Assembly (NCBI GenBank): GCA_018901355.1
Contig: JAHIEZ010000049.1
Location: 1-13,143, forward strand
Direction of reading: 5' to 3'
Length of the DNA: 13,143 nt
From: Patescibacteria group bacterium
Lineage (GTDB): Bacteria > Patescibacteriota > Microgenomatia > UBA12405
Under the pieces are notes generated by a model. It made no database searches, was not told where the DNA came from, and worked only from the letters and a program-made list of their open reading frames with translations. The position numbers and the translations under genes are program-made. How positions within the stretch are numbered: position 1 is the stretch's first letter; each line of letters starts with the position of its first letter. Shown here piece after piece: positions 6,949-13,143 of this stretch.

Positions 6949-7490
6949 TAAAAAAAATAAAAATGATAAGCTTGCTTGTCTTCAATCTTCTGGCTTTAAT
7001 TTATCTTGTTTCTCCCACCCCCACTCTCAAAGACTTACCCAACTCTGTCAAATCAGACCTACCCGGAGATACCGTTCAGATTCCCAACACCACTGCTTTT
7101 TTCACCAACATGACCAGGACCGAAGTCATCAATTTCTATCAAGCTAGTTATCCGGGTTTATTCAGAATTCATCTCAATCACCCCCCCGAAAAAGCCAAAA
7201 CCATTTGGCAAGAAACTATCACCAGTTACTACCTGGAAGAGTTTGTTCTCCCTTTTAAAGAATCTATTTACATCAACGGCTTTGAATGGGAAAACGATGT
7301 TTTTACCAAACCGGAAAAAAGAATTGCCAATAAAATCGAATATCTTGACAAAGAATATCAAGCCAAAATCACTCTCCGCACTTTTCCCGTCAAACCTCTT
7401 ACCCGGGTTTTTGTTTTTCTGGTCACCGAATTTACTTTGATTTTTATCTGCCAAAGCTATCTTTCTTTTCTAAAAAAATCTCGTGATTAA
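6945..7490 (+). CDS. Unknown protein with N- and C-terminal membrane spans and an external domain
   Basis: I do not recognise a named family. The 181-residue protein has a basic start (MIKKIKM) and a hydrophobic span at about residues 7-23. An extracytoplasmic stretch of about 125 residues follows, then a second span at about 153-173 and a positively charged end (KKSRD). That topology puts both ends inside and the middle outside. The middle begins with LKDLPNSVKSDLPGDT and FFTNMTRTEVINFYQ, and is rich in aromatic and acidic residues in its second half (YLEEFVLPF, FEWENDVFTKPEKR). No cysteines or enzyme motif occur in it. It overlaps the acyltransferase stop (ATGA) and the next GT2 start by 8 nt, so it is clearly a translated member of the operon. 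A role as an assembly partner for glycan export or polymerisation is a guess from context. A second in-frame ATG at 6963 is a possible start. Confidence 0.7.
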   Translation: MIKKIKMISLLVFNLLALIYLVSPTPTLKDLPNSVKSDLPGDTVQIPNTTAFFTNMTRTEVINFYQASYPGLFRIHLNHPPEKAKTIWQETITSYYLEEFVLPFKESIYINGFEWENDVFTKPEKRIANKIEYLDKEYQAKITLRTFPVKPLTRVFVFLVTEFTLIFICQSYLSFLKKSRD

Positions 7491-8439
7491 ACCAACTCTT
7501 TCTGTCATCATTATCTCCTACAATACTAAAAAGCTAACCCTAGATTGTCTTCGTTCTGTCTTTGCCGATAAGGGCCTCTCTTTTAATCTGAAAAAACCCA
7601 AGTCAAATTCCACCATTCCCACTGAAATAATTGTGGTTGACAACGCCTCTTCCGACAACTCCGCCTCTGCTCTAAAAAAAATAAAAAAAATCAGATTAAT
7701 CGAAAACCAAAAAAACGTCGGTTTTGCTCTTGCCAACAATCAAGCCTACAAAATCGCTCAGGGCAACTTTATTCTTCTTTTAAATTCTGATACTCTCATT
7801 CTTCACTCCGGCATCAGTCAATCTTTAAACTGGCTTTCTTCTCACCCAGAAGCCTCCGTCTGCACCGCCCAATTACTAAATAACGACAAAAGTATTCAAA
7901 GTTCCGGCGGGTTTTTCCCCAATTTATTAAATGTTTTTACCTGGTCTTTTGGTCTAGATGATCTGCCTCTTATAAATCAAATAGTTCCCCCTCTTCACCC
8001 TCATCCTCCTCAGTTTTACACCCATGATAAATTTTATTTAAAAGACCACCCTCAAGATTGGATTACCGGTGCCTATATGCTTATCCGCAAATCAGCCCTA
8101 AGTCTCTCTGGTCTTTTTGATGAAGATTACTTCATGTACGGCGAAGAAGTCGAGCTCAGTTACCGCATAAAACAAAACCATCCCCAAACTCAAACTTGGT
8201 ATTTAATCGGTCCTCAAATTATTCATTTTGGTGGCGCTTCTGCCAAAAGCAAAGTGGACCCCATCTTAAATGAATATCGGGGCATTCTCTCTTTTTTTAA
8301 AAAACATCGACCCAAATACCAATATCAACTCGTAAAAATAATACTCAAAATCAATGCTTGTCTCAGAGCTCTTTTCTATCTGCTCACTTTAAAACCAAAA
8401 TCATTTAAAATCTATCAACAAGTATGCTCTCAATTTTAA
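7483..8439 (+). CDS. GT2-family glycosyltransferase (WcaE/rhamnosyltransferase-like)
   Basis: This 318-residue GT-A enzyme runs LSVIIISYNTKKLTLDCLRS (residues 6-25), EIIVVDNASSDNS with D53, NVGFALANNQAYK, and LLLNSDTLIL with the N101-S102-D103 metal site. QSSGGFFPNLLNVF and ITGAYMLIRKSAL follow, then FMYGEEVELSYRI. In the last motif the usual ED.D is E221-E222-V223-E224, a Glu-rich variant known in this family. Between the first helix and second strand is an extra basic loop (about residues 30-42) that the other two GT2 proteins of the cluster lack or have shorter. The start is GTG at 7483, overlapping the previous gene by 8 nt; no alternative start lies before the first beta strand. It probably acts in the cytoplasm on the same lipid-linked glycan. 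Confidence 0.9.
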   Translation: MIKPTLSVIIISYNTKKLTLDCLRSVFADKGLSFNLKKPKSNSTIPTEIIVVDNASSDNSASALKKIKKIRLIENQKNVGFALANNQAYKIAQGNFILLLNSDTLILHSGISQSLNWLSSHPEASVCTAQLLNNDKSIQSSGGFFPNLLNVFTWSFGLDDLPLINQIVPPLHPHPPQFYTHDKFYLKDHPQDWITGAYMLIRKSALSLSGLFDEDYFMYGEEVELSYRIKQNHPQTQTWYLIGPQIIHFGGASAKSKVDPILNEYRGILSFFKKHRPKYQYQLVKIILKINACLRALFYLLTLKPKSFKIYQQVCSQF

Positions 8440-9806
8440 TCCGACCCATCCTTACTGTTCTTATTCTCTTTATCCCTCTTTATCCCAAATTTCCCCTTCA
8501 GGCCATTCCCGGCACCTATGTTGCTATTCGCCTAGACGACATCGTCATTAGCCTCTGTCTTTTCGTCTGGTTTTTATATCAAATAAAAAAGGGTTTTCCT
8601 TTTTTAAAAGAAAAAATTTCTCTTCTTTTCCTTCTTTACTTTTTGGCCATATCTCTTAGTACCATTCACGCTCTTTTTATTTTTCAAACAGAACCTCCTC
8701 ACCTCCTTCTTCTCCATCTTTTCCGTCGTTTCGAATACATGTCAGTCTTTTTTATCACCCTTTCTGCCATCAAAAATCGTTCCAATTTTACCTTTGTCTA
8801 TCTCTCTTTTCTTCTTACCACCACTCTTGTTTGTCTCTATGGTTATGGTCAAAAATACTTAAATTTCCCCATTATTTCCACCATGAACTCAGAATTTGCC
8901 AAAGGTCAACTTCTTCAAATGGCCGATTGGAGTCGTATCAGCTCCACCTTTGCCGGCCATTATGATCTAGCCACCTATCTCAGTGTTTCTCTGGTTATCA
9001 TTTTGGCCGTTAGTATCCGACTTAAAAATAAATTTTTTAAATTCCTTGGTCTAATTTGTTTTCTCTTAGCTTTCCACAACCTAGTTCTTACCGCCAGTCG
9101 CGTTTCGGTTTTCGCCTTTTGGGGAGCTGTCACCATCACTCTCCTGCTTATAAAAAAATATTTCTGGGTCATCCCTGTTTCTCTTTTGGTCCTTCTCAGT
9201 CTTTTTACCTCCAAAGAATTAAATCAACGTCTGATTGCCACTCTTTATACCGCCTTCCCTACCAAAACTCCCACTGCCGCTCCCACTCTCCCCGCTCCCA
9301 CTCTTGCTCCGGTCGCTGTTCCCGTCGTTAAAACCCCCGTAAAAAAAATTGCCCCTCTGCCCACCCCCCTCCCCACCGTCACTCGTCATCAAATTGAAGA
9401 AGAAATCCCCGTCGATGCCGATTCCGGTGTAGCCAGGTCCGGCGAAATCAGATTCAATGCCGAATGGCCTCGGGCTATTACTGCCTACAAAAAGAATCCT
9501 CTTTTTGGCACCGGTCTGGGTTCTATCACTCTGGCCACCGACAATGATTACCTTCGCCTTTTAGGCGAAAGTGGGCTCTTGGGCTTTATCACCCTAACCA
9601 GCATTCTTCTCTTTTTTTTCATTCACACTTTTTTTCCCAAAAAATCTAAAAATAATAAATCTCAACAACTCAATTTCATTTTCTTTGGTGCCCTGTTGTC
9701 TTTTTTGGCTAATGCCGTTTTTATCGATGTTTTCGAAGCTTCCAAAACCGCCTATATGTTCTGGATCATGATGGCTCTTTATTATCAAAACATAAAACAT
9801 GACTAA
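8424..9806 (+). CDS. O-antigen ligase/polymerase-like protein (Wzy_C type) with Pro/Thr/Ala linker
   Basis: This 460-residue polytopic protein has about ten to twelve membrane spans. It likely joins or polymerises lipid-linked glycan outside the membrane. A RISSTFAGHYDLATYLS segment (R171, H179, D181) matches the conserved RxxxTF...LAxYL region of bacterial O-antigen ligase-like proteins. The main external loop has RFNAEWPRAITAYKKNPLFG and GTGLGSITL, then TDNDYLRLLGESGLLGF (D373-N374-D375; many ligases have His-Asn here). Directly before that loop, residues about 279-320 form a Pro/Thr/Ala/Val-rich, disordered-looking linker, unusual for the family. Few other genes here could do the polymerisation or transfer step, so this is probably the terminal enzyme of the pathway. 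It overlaps its neighbours by 16 and 8 nt. Ligase versus Wzy polymerase cannot be decided from sequence. Confidence 0.85.
   Translation: MLSILIRPILTVLILFIPLYPKFPLQAIPGTYVAIRLDDIVISLCLFVWFLYQIKKGFPFLKEKISLLFLLYFLAISLSTIHALFIFQTEPPHLLLLHLFRRFEYMSVFFITLSAIKNRSNFTFVYLSFLLTTTLVCLYGYGQKYLNFPIISTMNSEFAKGQLLQMADWSRISSTFAGHYDLATYLSVSLVIILAVSIRLKNKFFKFLGLICFLLAFHNLVLTASRVSVFAFWGAVTITLLLIKKYFWVIPVSLLVLLSLFTSKELNQRLIATLYTAFPTKTPTAAPTLPAPTLAPVAVPVVKTPVKKIAPLPTPLPTVTRHQIEEEIPVDADSGVARSGEIRFNAEWPRAITAYKKNPLFGTGLGSITLATDNDYLRLLGESGLLGFITLTSILLFFFIHTFFPKKSKNNKSQQLNFIFFGALLSFLANAVFIDVFEASKTAYMFWIMMALYYQNIKHD
9277..9304 (+). repeat. Tandem 13-nt direct repeat inside the Pro/Thr/Ala linker
   Basis: CCGCTCCCACTCT occurs at 9277-9289 and again at 9292-9304, a 15-nt period that encodes APTLP-APTLA. 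It lies within the linker of the O-antigen ligase-like gene. In-frame five-codon units of this kind can expand or contract by replication slippage, giving linker-length variation without breaking the reading frame. Confidence 0.7.
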
Positions 9807-11010
9807 AAAAAGAAACATTTTAATGATTACTCCTTATATTCCCCGCCTGTCTCAATCTGGTGGTCAAAACAGCTCTTACTATTCCATCAAGTATTTATCA
9901 AAAAATAATAACATCACCCTCATCTGTTTCAGCCGTGACCATTTGGGCTTAAAAGACATCAAAAAATATTGTTCCAAAGTTATCATTGTCAAACGGGGCA
10001 AAACCTGGGATTTCAAAAAAGTTTTTTCTTCCGTCTTTGGCCCCTATCCCTTTTTGGTTACTAATTACATTTCTAAAGATTTCAAAAACGCCATTAAAAA
10101 AGAGCTCGACCACCAAAAATTTGACCTAATCCATTGTGACTGTTTCTATCCCATGCCCAACATTCCTACCACCAAAATTCCCATTGTTTTAGTCGATTTA
10201 ACCATTGAATACGAAGTCTACAGACATTTTGTTGAAAGTTTAACTGGTATCAAAAAATTAATTAAACCCTTTCTTTATTTTGATGTTCTCAAACTCAAAC
10301 TATGGGAAACTCATTATTGGAAAACCACCCACACCGTTACCGCCTTTGGCCATGACGATCAAAAAATCATCCAAAAAGCCACTGGCCGTCAGGATATCAA
10401 GGTTTTTCAAAACGGAGTTGACAAAAAATTCTTTACCTCCAAACCAAAAACCCCCAAAAGCCCTTTCCCTTCCATTCTTTTTGGTGTCAGTAATATGAAA
10501 TGGATTCAAAACCGTGAATCGGTTGACATGATTTTAAAAATTTGGCCAAAAATCAAAAAACAAATACCAAAATGCAAGCTCTATGTTATCGGTCGCAATA
10601 CCCCTGCTTTCTACGGCCATCTTTCCGATCAAGATATCATCATTTCCGAAGCTGATACCGACGGTCAAGCCAAAGATCCTCAATACTACTACAATCACTG
10701 CTGGATTCTTCTGGCCCCTATGGGCAGTGGCGGTGGTACCAGAAATAAATTTTTAGAAGCCATGGCCTGTCGACTTCCCATCATTACTACCCCCGAAGGT
10801 ATGGGTGGAATTAAAATCAAAAATTTCAAACATGCTATCGTTTGTCCTTACCTCCAATCCGCCAAATACAGCATTGATTTACTAAAAAACAAACAAAAAA
10901 GAACCGCCATCGGTCTGGCCGCCAACACCCTTATAAAAAACCATTATTCATACGAAAAAAGCGTCGAAGGCTTAAATCAAATCTATGAAAAAATCTGTCA
11001 ATCCTCCTAA
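9799..11010 (+). CDS. GT4-like glycosyltransferase with GTRNK/EAM donor motif
   Basis: This 403-residue GT-B protein opens RNILMITPYIPRLSQSGGQN (residues 5-24), with the glycine loop of the acceptor domain, then FDLIHCDCFYPMPNIP in the middle of that domain. After KVFQNGVDKKFF, the donor domain starts at SILFGVSNMKWIQNRESVDM and contains LYVIGRNTP. Its catalytic region is LLAPMGSGGGTRNKFLEAMACRLPII with E320, followed by TTPEGMGGI. This pattern lacks a classical EX7E and belongs to the GT4 subgroup (Glycos_transf_1_4 / XrtA-associated sugar transferase type) that uses G-G-G-T-R-x-K before the conserved EAM. Length is normal. The ATG at 9799 overlaps the previous gene by 8 nt; an ATG at residue 9 would cut into the first strand, so it is not preferred. 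Sugar specificity is unknown. Confidence 0.88.
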   Translation: MTKKRNILMITPYIPRLSQSGGQNSSYYSIKYLSKNNNITLICFSRDHLGLKDIKKYCSKVIIVKRGKTWDFKKVFSSVFGPYPFLVTNYISKDFKNAIKKELDHQKFDLIHCDCFYPMPNIPTTKIPIVLVDLTIEYEVYRHFVESLTGIKKLIKPFLYFDVLKLKLWETHYWKTTHTVTAFGHDDQKIIQKATGRQDIKVFQNGVDKKFFTSKPKTPKSPFPSILFGVSNMKWIQNRESVDMILKIWPKIKKQIPKCKLYVIGRNTPAFYGHLSDQDIIISEADTDGQAKDPQYYYNHCWILLAPMGSGGGTRNKFLEAMACRLPIITTPEGMGGIKIKNFKHAIVCPYLQSAKYSIDLLKNKQKRTAIGLAANTLIKNHYSYEKSVEGLNQIYEKICQSS

Positions 11011-11926
11011 ACTTTCTCTGATTATTTTAAATTATAATTCCGGTCGCTATCTTAGCGATTGCCTTCAAAGTATTTATCAATCCAAACTCAAAACTAACAT
11101 TGAAATAATCGTCGCCGACAACGCCTCTACTGACAACAGCCTCAATCAAGCCCAAAAAAACAAAACCAAACATCCACATATTTCTCTTAAGTTTGTCCCT
11201 CTCAAAAAAAATCTGGGTTTTGCCACCGGCAATAATGGGGGATTAAAACATACTGACCCTAAAAGTCCTTATGTTCTTTTTTTAAATCCCGATACTACTG
11301 TTAACAAAAATACTATTCAAAAAACCATCGATTTTTTAGATAAAAATCCCCAGGCTTCTGCCTTAACCTGCAAAATAATCTTAAAAAAAACCGGCCAAAT
11401 CCAACCCGAATGCCACCGCGGTTTCCCCACCCCTTGGCGCTCTTTGTGCTATTTTTCCGGCTTGGCCAAACTTTTTCCTCACTCCAAATTTTTTGCCGGT
11501 TACTTTTTGGGTCATCTTGATAAAAACAAAACTCACCAAATAGAAGCTTGTGTCGGTGCCTTTCTGGCTGTTCGTCGAACCGTTGGTCAAGCCGTTGGCT
11601 GGTGGAACGAAAATTATTTTATGTACGGTGAAGACATAGATCTTTGCTGGAAACTGCGCCAAAAAAACTACCGACTTTTTTATTACCCCCACACTTCTAT
11701 TACTCACTTTCAGGGCGTCTCATCCGGTATCAAAAAAACCAGCCAAGATATTTCTACTGCCACTCGTTCTACCAAAATAAAAGCCGCCAAAGCCACGACA
11801 GAGGCCATGCGCATCTTTTACCAAAACAATCTCTTGCCCTCCTATCCCCGTTTTACCCAAAAACTGGTCCTCACCGGCATTAATTTACTCGAAAACATCC
11901 GTGTCTTTAAAGCCAAATATTTATAA
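10985..11926 (+). CDS. GT2-family glycosyltransferase (WcaE/rhamnosyltransferase-like)
   Basis: This 313-residue GT-A enzyme shows LSLIILNYNSGRYLSDCLQS (residues 10-29), EIIVADNASTDNSLNQAQ with D45, NLGFATGNNGGLKH, and the LFLNPDTTV metal site (N101, D103). IEACVGAFLAVRR is followed by WWNENYFMYGEDIDLCWKL with a full ED.D (E216, D217, D219), and then YPHTSITHFQGVSSG. Of the three GT2 enzymes in this cluster it is closest to the textbook motif. The C-terminal 80 residues are basic and helical, possibly a membrane-binding tail. Its start lies 26 nt inside the previous gene and its end 26 nt inside the next, the two longest overlaps in the window. No Shine-Dalgarno is placed correctly (an AAGG lies about 14 nt upstream). 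Confidence 0.9.
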   Translation: MKKSVNPPKLSLIILNYNSGRYLSDCLQSIYQSKLKTNIEIIVADNASTDNSLNQAQKNKTKHPHISLKFVPLKKNLGFATGNNGGLKHTDPKSPYVLFLNPDTTVNKNTIQKTIDFLDKNPQASALTCKIILKKTGQIQPECHRGFPTPWRSLCYFSGLAKLFPHSKFFAGYFLGHLDKNKTHQIEACVGAFLAVRRTVGQAVGWWNENYFMYGEDIDLCWKLRQKNYRLFYYPHTSITHFQGVSSGIKKTSQDISTATRSTKIKAAKATTEAMRIFYQNNLLPSYPRFTQKLVLTGINLLENIRVFKAKYL

Positions 11927-12527
11927 AACCCTTCTTCTCCTTGTTCTTATTTTTGCCAATAAATGGCTTTGGACTATTCAAAAAACTAATTTTTTTGTCT
12001 TCGGTCTTTTAATTCTTTCCACTTTTTTTCTCTCAAAACCAAAATCTAAAACCATCACTGTCATCCTTTTTTTTCTTCTTTTTGTTTTCCAGTATCAAAC
12101 TACTAAAAAAACGGATTATCACACACTTTCTCCTTTAGAAATAGACTCCCGGCAACAAAAATTAAACTATTATCCTCCTAGTAAAATTCCACTGGCCTGG
12201 TGGCTTGAAGGCAGACCGGAATCAAGAATCTTCTATCTCCTTAAACAAAATCTTTTTTCTTCTCTTGATCAAAACACTTATTTTTTTGCTTATCATCCCC
12301 GAGAAGATAACAGCATGGACGTCTATCCCAAATTTTCTTTTCTGCTCCTTCCTTTTTTTCTTCTTGGTCTCTTGCGCCTAATTAAAAACCAACAGCTATT
12401 TGTCCTTTATCTCTCTGCTCTTTTACCTCTTGCGTTATTAGTCTTTATTGGCCACCAAAACCCTCTCGGCTCTTTCTTGCTGTTTCCTTTTATTATCATC
12501 TGTATACATCAAGGCTTAATAAAATAA
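11901..12527 (+). CDS. Six-span membrane protein resembling the C-terminal half of a GT-C glycosyltransferase
   Basis: I do not recognise a defined family. The 208-residue protein has hydrophobic spans at about residues 9-20, 30-44, 51-66, 144-161, 166-183 and 190-206. The charge pattern (SKPKSK and LIKNQQ inside) puts residues 67-143 outside. That loop ends with TYFFAYHPREDNSMDVYPKF, running straight into LLLPFFLLGL. This resembles the loop-to-membrane junction I associate with large GT39-type proteins of uncultivated bacteria, but here it stands alone, without the catalytic Asp-Glu half. The next gene is a GT-C enzyme, sharing one base (TAATG), so this may be an accessory subunit, a shortened paralogue or a decayed copy. 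The start is GTG at 11901, giving a 26-nt overlap; it is the least certain start in the window since no other codon or ribosome binding site helps. Confidence 0.6.
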   Translation: MSLKPNIYKTLLLLVLIFANKWLWTIQKTNFFVFGLLILSTFFLSKPKSKTITVILFFLLFVFQYQTTKKTDYHTLSPLEIDSRQQKLNYYPPSKIPLAWWLEGRPESRIFYLLKQNLFSSLDQNTYFFAYHPREDNSMDVYPKFSFLLLPFFLLGLLRLIKNQQLFVLYLSALLPLALLVFIGHQNPLGSFLLFPFIIICIHQGLIK

Positions 12528-13143
12528 TGCGAAAACTCTTTCTTCCTTTTTTAATAATTTTAATTGCTTCTCCTCTTTATTTTTATAAACTCTCCCAAAT
12601 CCCTCCCGCTTTTTATGTCGATGAGTCAACCGTCGCCTACAACTCTTACTCTATTTTAAAAACCGGTAAGGACGAGTATGGCCAAGTTTTTCCAATTGCC
12701 TTTAAACTTTTAGGTTCTTACACTCCGCCACTTTTTATTTATCTTTTAGTCCCATTTATAAAAATATTTGATTTAACTATTTTGGCCACCAGATTCCCCA
12801 ATGCCCTTCTTGGACTATTAACCGGGTTCACCCTCTACTTTTTGGCAAAACGATTAAAAATCAACCCCGTCGTTACTTTAACACTTTTTCTTATCTCCCC
12901 TTGGAATATCTTTTTTGCCCGTCTCGGCTATGAAATTTATCTAGGCTTTTCTCTCTTCTGTCTAAGCGCTTTTTTATTTTATTCCTCCCTAAAAAACCAA
13001 AAACTAATTCTGCCTGCTTATTTTGTCCTATCTCTCTCAAGCTACACTTCTCATCCCCAAAGAATTTTAGCCCCCGTATTTCTCCTTCTTTTTTTAATCA
13101 CCTACAAAAAGTATCTCGACAAAAAACACCATCAAGCCCTAAT
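12527..13143 (+). CDS. GT-C glycosyltransferase, PMT/ArnT-like (GT39/GT83 type), N-terminal part, truncated by window edge
   Basis: ATG at 12527 opens 205 codons to the right edge with no stop. The first span is at residues 4-20. It is followed by IPPAFYVDESTVAYNSYSIL, with D32-E33, the Asp-Glu pair that forms the catalytic region of the PMT_2/ArnT family. Then come KTGKDEYGQVFPIAFKLLGS, the YTPPLFIYLLVPFI motif (PPL-type, donor loop side), ATRFPNALLGLLTG, and SPWNIFFARLGYE. These match full-length dolichyl- or polyprenyl-phosphate-sugar transferases of about 450-600 residues, so at least half is missing. It should transfer a sugar from a lipid-phosphate donor to a glycan or protein on the outer face. 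It shares one base with the stop of the preceding gene (TAATG), so reinitiation is likely. Confidence 0.88.
   Translation, partial: MRKLFLPFLIILIASPLYFYKLSQIPPAFYVDESTVAYNSYSILKTGKDEYGQVFPIAFKLLGSYTPPLFIYLLVPFIKIFDLTILATRFPNALLGLLTGFTLYFLAKRLKINPVVTLTLFLISPWNIFFARLGYEIYLGFSLFCLSAFLFYSSLKNQKLILPAYFVLSLSSYTSHPQRILAPVFLLLFLITYKKYLDKKHHQAL

Noticed and set aside
7672..7692. A-rich stretch that could be a programmed frameshift site in a GT2 gene
   Set aside because: The GT2 motifs before (DNASSD) and after (NVGFALANNQ, NSD) lie in the same frame with no interruption, so no shift is needed and no frame is extended by one.
9056..9331. A + strand open frame of 91 codons in another frame inside the O-antigen ligase-like gene
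   Set aside because: It has a composition typical of an off-frame reading (Ser/His/Pro-rich), no motif, and is fully contained in a well-supported gene. The off-frame + strand openings at 2585, 3363, 6923, 7243, 10280 and 11644 are of the same kind.
1..13143. CRISPR arrays, tRNA or rRNA genes, insertion sequences, attachment sites
   Set aside because: No spaced direct repeats, cloverleaf-like segments, transposase motifs or terminal inverted repeats were found; virtually the whole window is accounted for by glycan-related coding sequence.

Overview
The window is AT-rich, very tightly packed DNA. It holds one cell-surface glycan (polysaccharide or glycoprotein) assembly cluster: a single run of 14 genes on the + strand (448 to past the right edge) plus one divergent gene on the - strand at the left edge. 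The likely source is a Candidate Phyla Radiation (Patescibacteria) bacterium, most plausibly Microgenomates-like. This is inferred from extreme gene packing, almost no Shine-Dalgarno sequences, GTG starts, GT-C membrane glycosyltransferases with a VDE motif, and many small GT2/GT4 enzymes. No marker gene (rRNA, ribosomal protein) is present to prove it. TGA ends several genes exactly where the next begins, so the UGA-glycine code of Gracilibacteria/SR1 does not apply.

Layout. 1-427 (-): partial UPF0104 / lysylphosphatidylglycerol-synthase-type membrane protein. 428-447: a 20-bp divergent spacer with a palindromic -10-like box and a second dyad. 448-1548: GT4 glycosyltransferase. 1527-1955: DUF192 lipoprotein-like or membrane-anchored protein. 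1942-2853: GT2. 2834-4159: GT-C membrane glycosyltransferase. 4156-5274 and 5271-6344: two tandem GT4 enzymes. 6352-6948: hexapeptide-repeat O-acyltransferase. 6945-7490: membrane protein of unknown function. 7483-8439: GT2. 8424-9806: O-antigen ligase/polymerase-like protein with a Pro/Thr/Ala-rich linker. 9799-11010: GT4-like. 10985-11926: GT2. 11901-12527: six-span membrane protein resembling the C-terminal half of a GT-C enzyme. 12527-13143: start of a second GT-C glycosyltransferase, cut by the window edge.

How they fit together (inference). Cytoplasmic GT2 and GT4 enzymes would build an oligosaccharide on a lipid carrier, and the acyltransferase would decorate it. The GT-C proteins would transfer lipid-phosphate-linked sugars outside the membrane, and the O-antigen ligase-like protein would polymerise the glycan or attach it to its final carrier. 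No priming phosphoglycosyltransferase, Wzx flippase, ABC exporter or nucleotide-sugar synthesis gene lies in the window, so the cluster probably continues outside it or relies on genes elsewhere.

Twelve of the 13 junctions in the run overlap by 1-26 nt and the only gap is 7 nt, so there is no room for internal promoters or terminators outside coding sequence. There are no RNA genes, mobile elements, CRISPR arrays or gene-free stretches over 20 bp.
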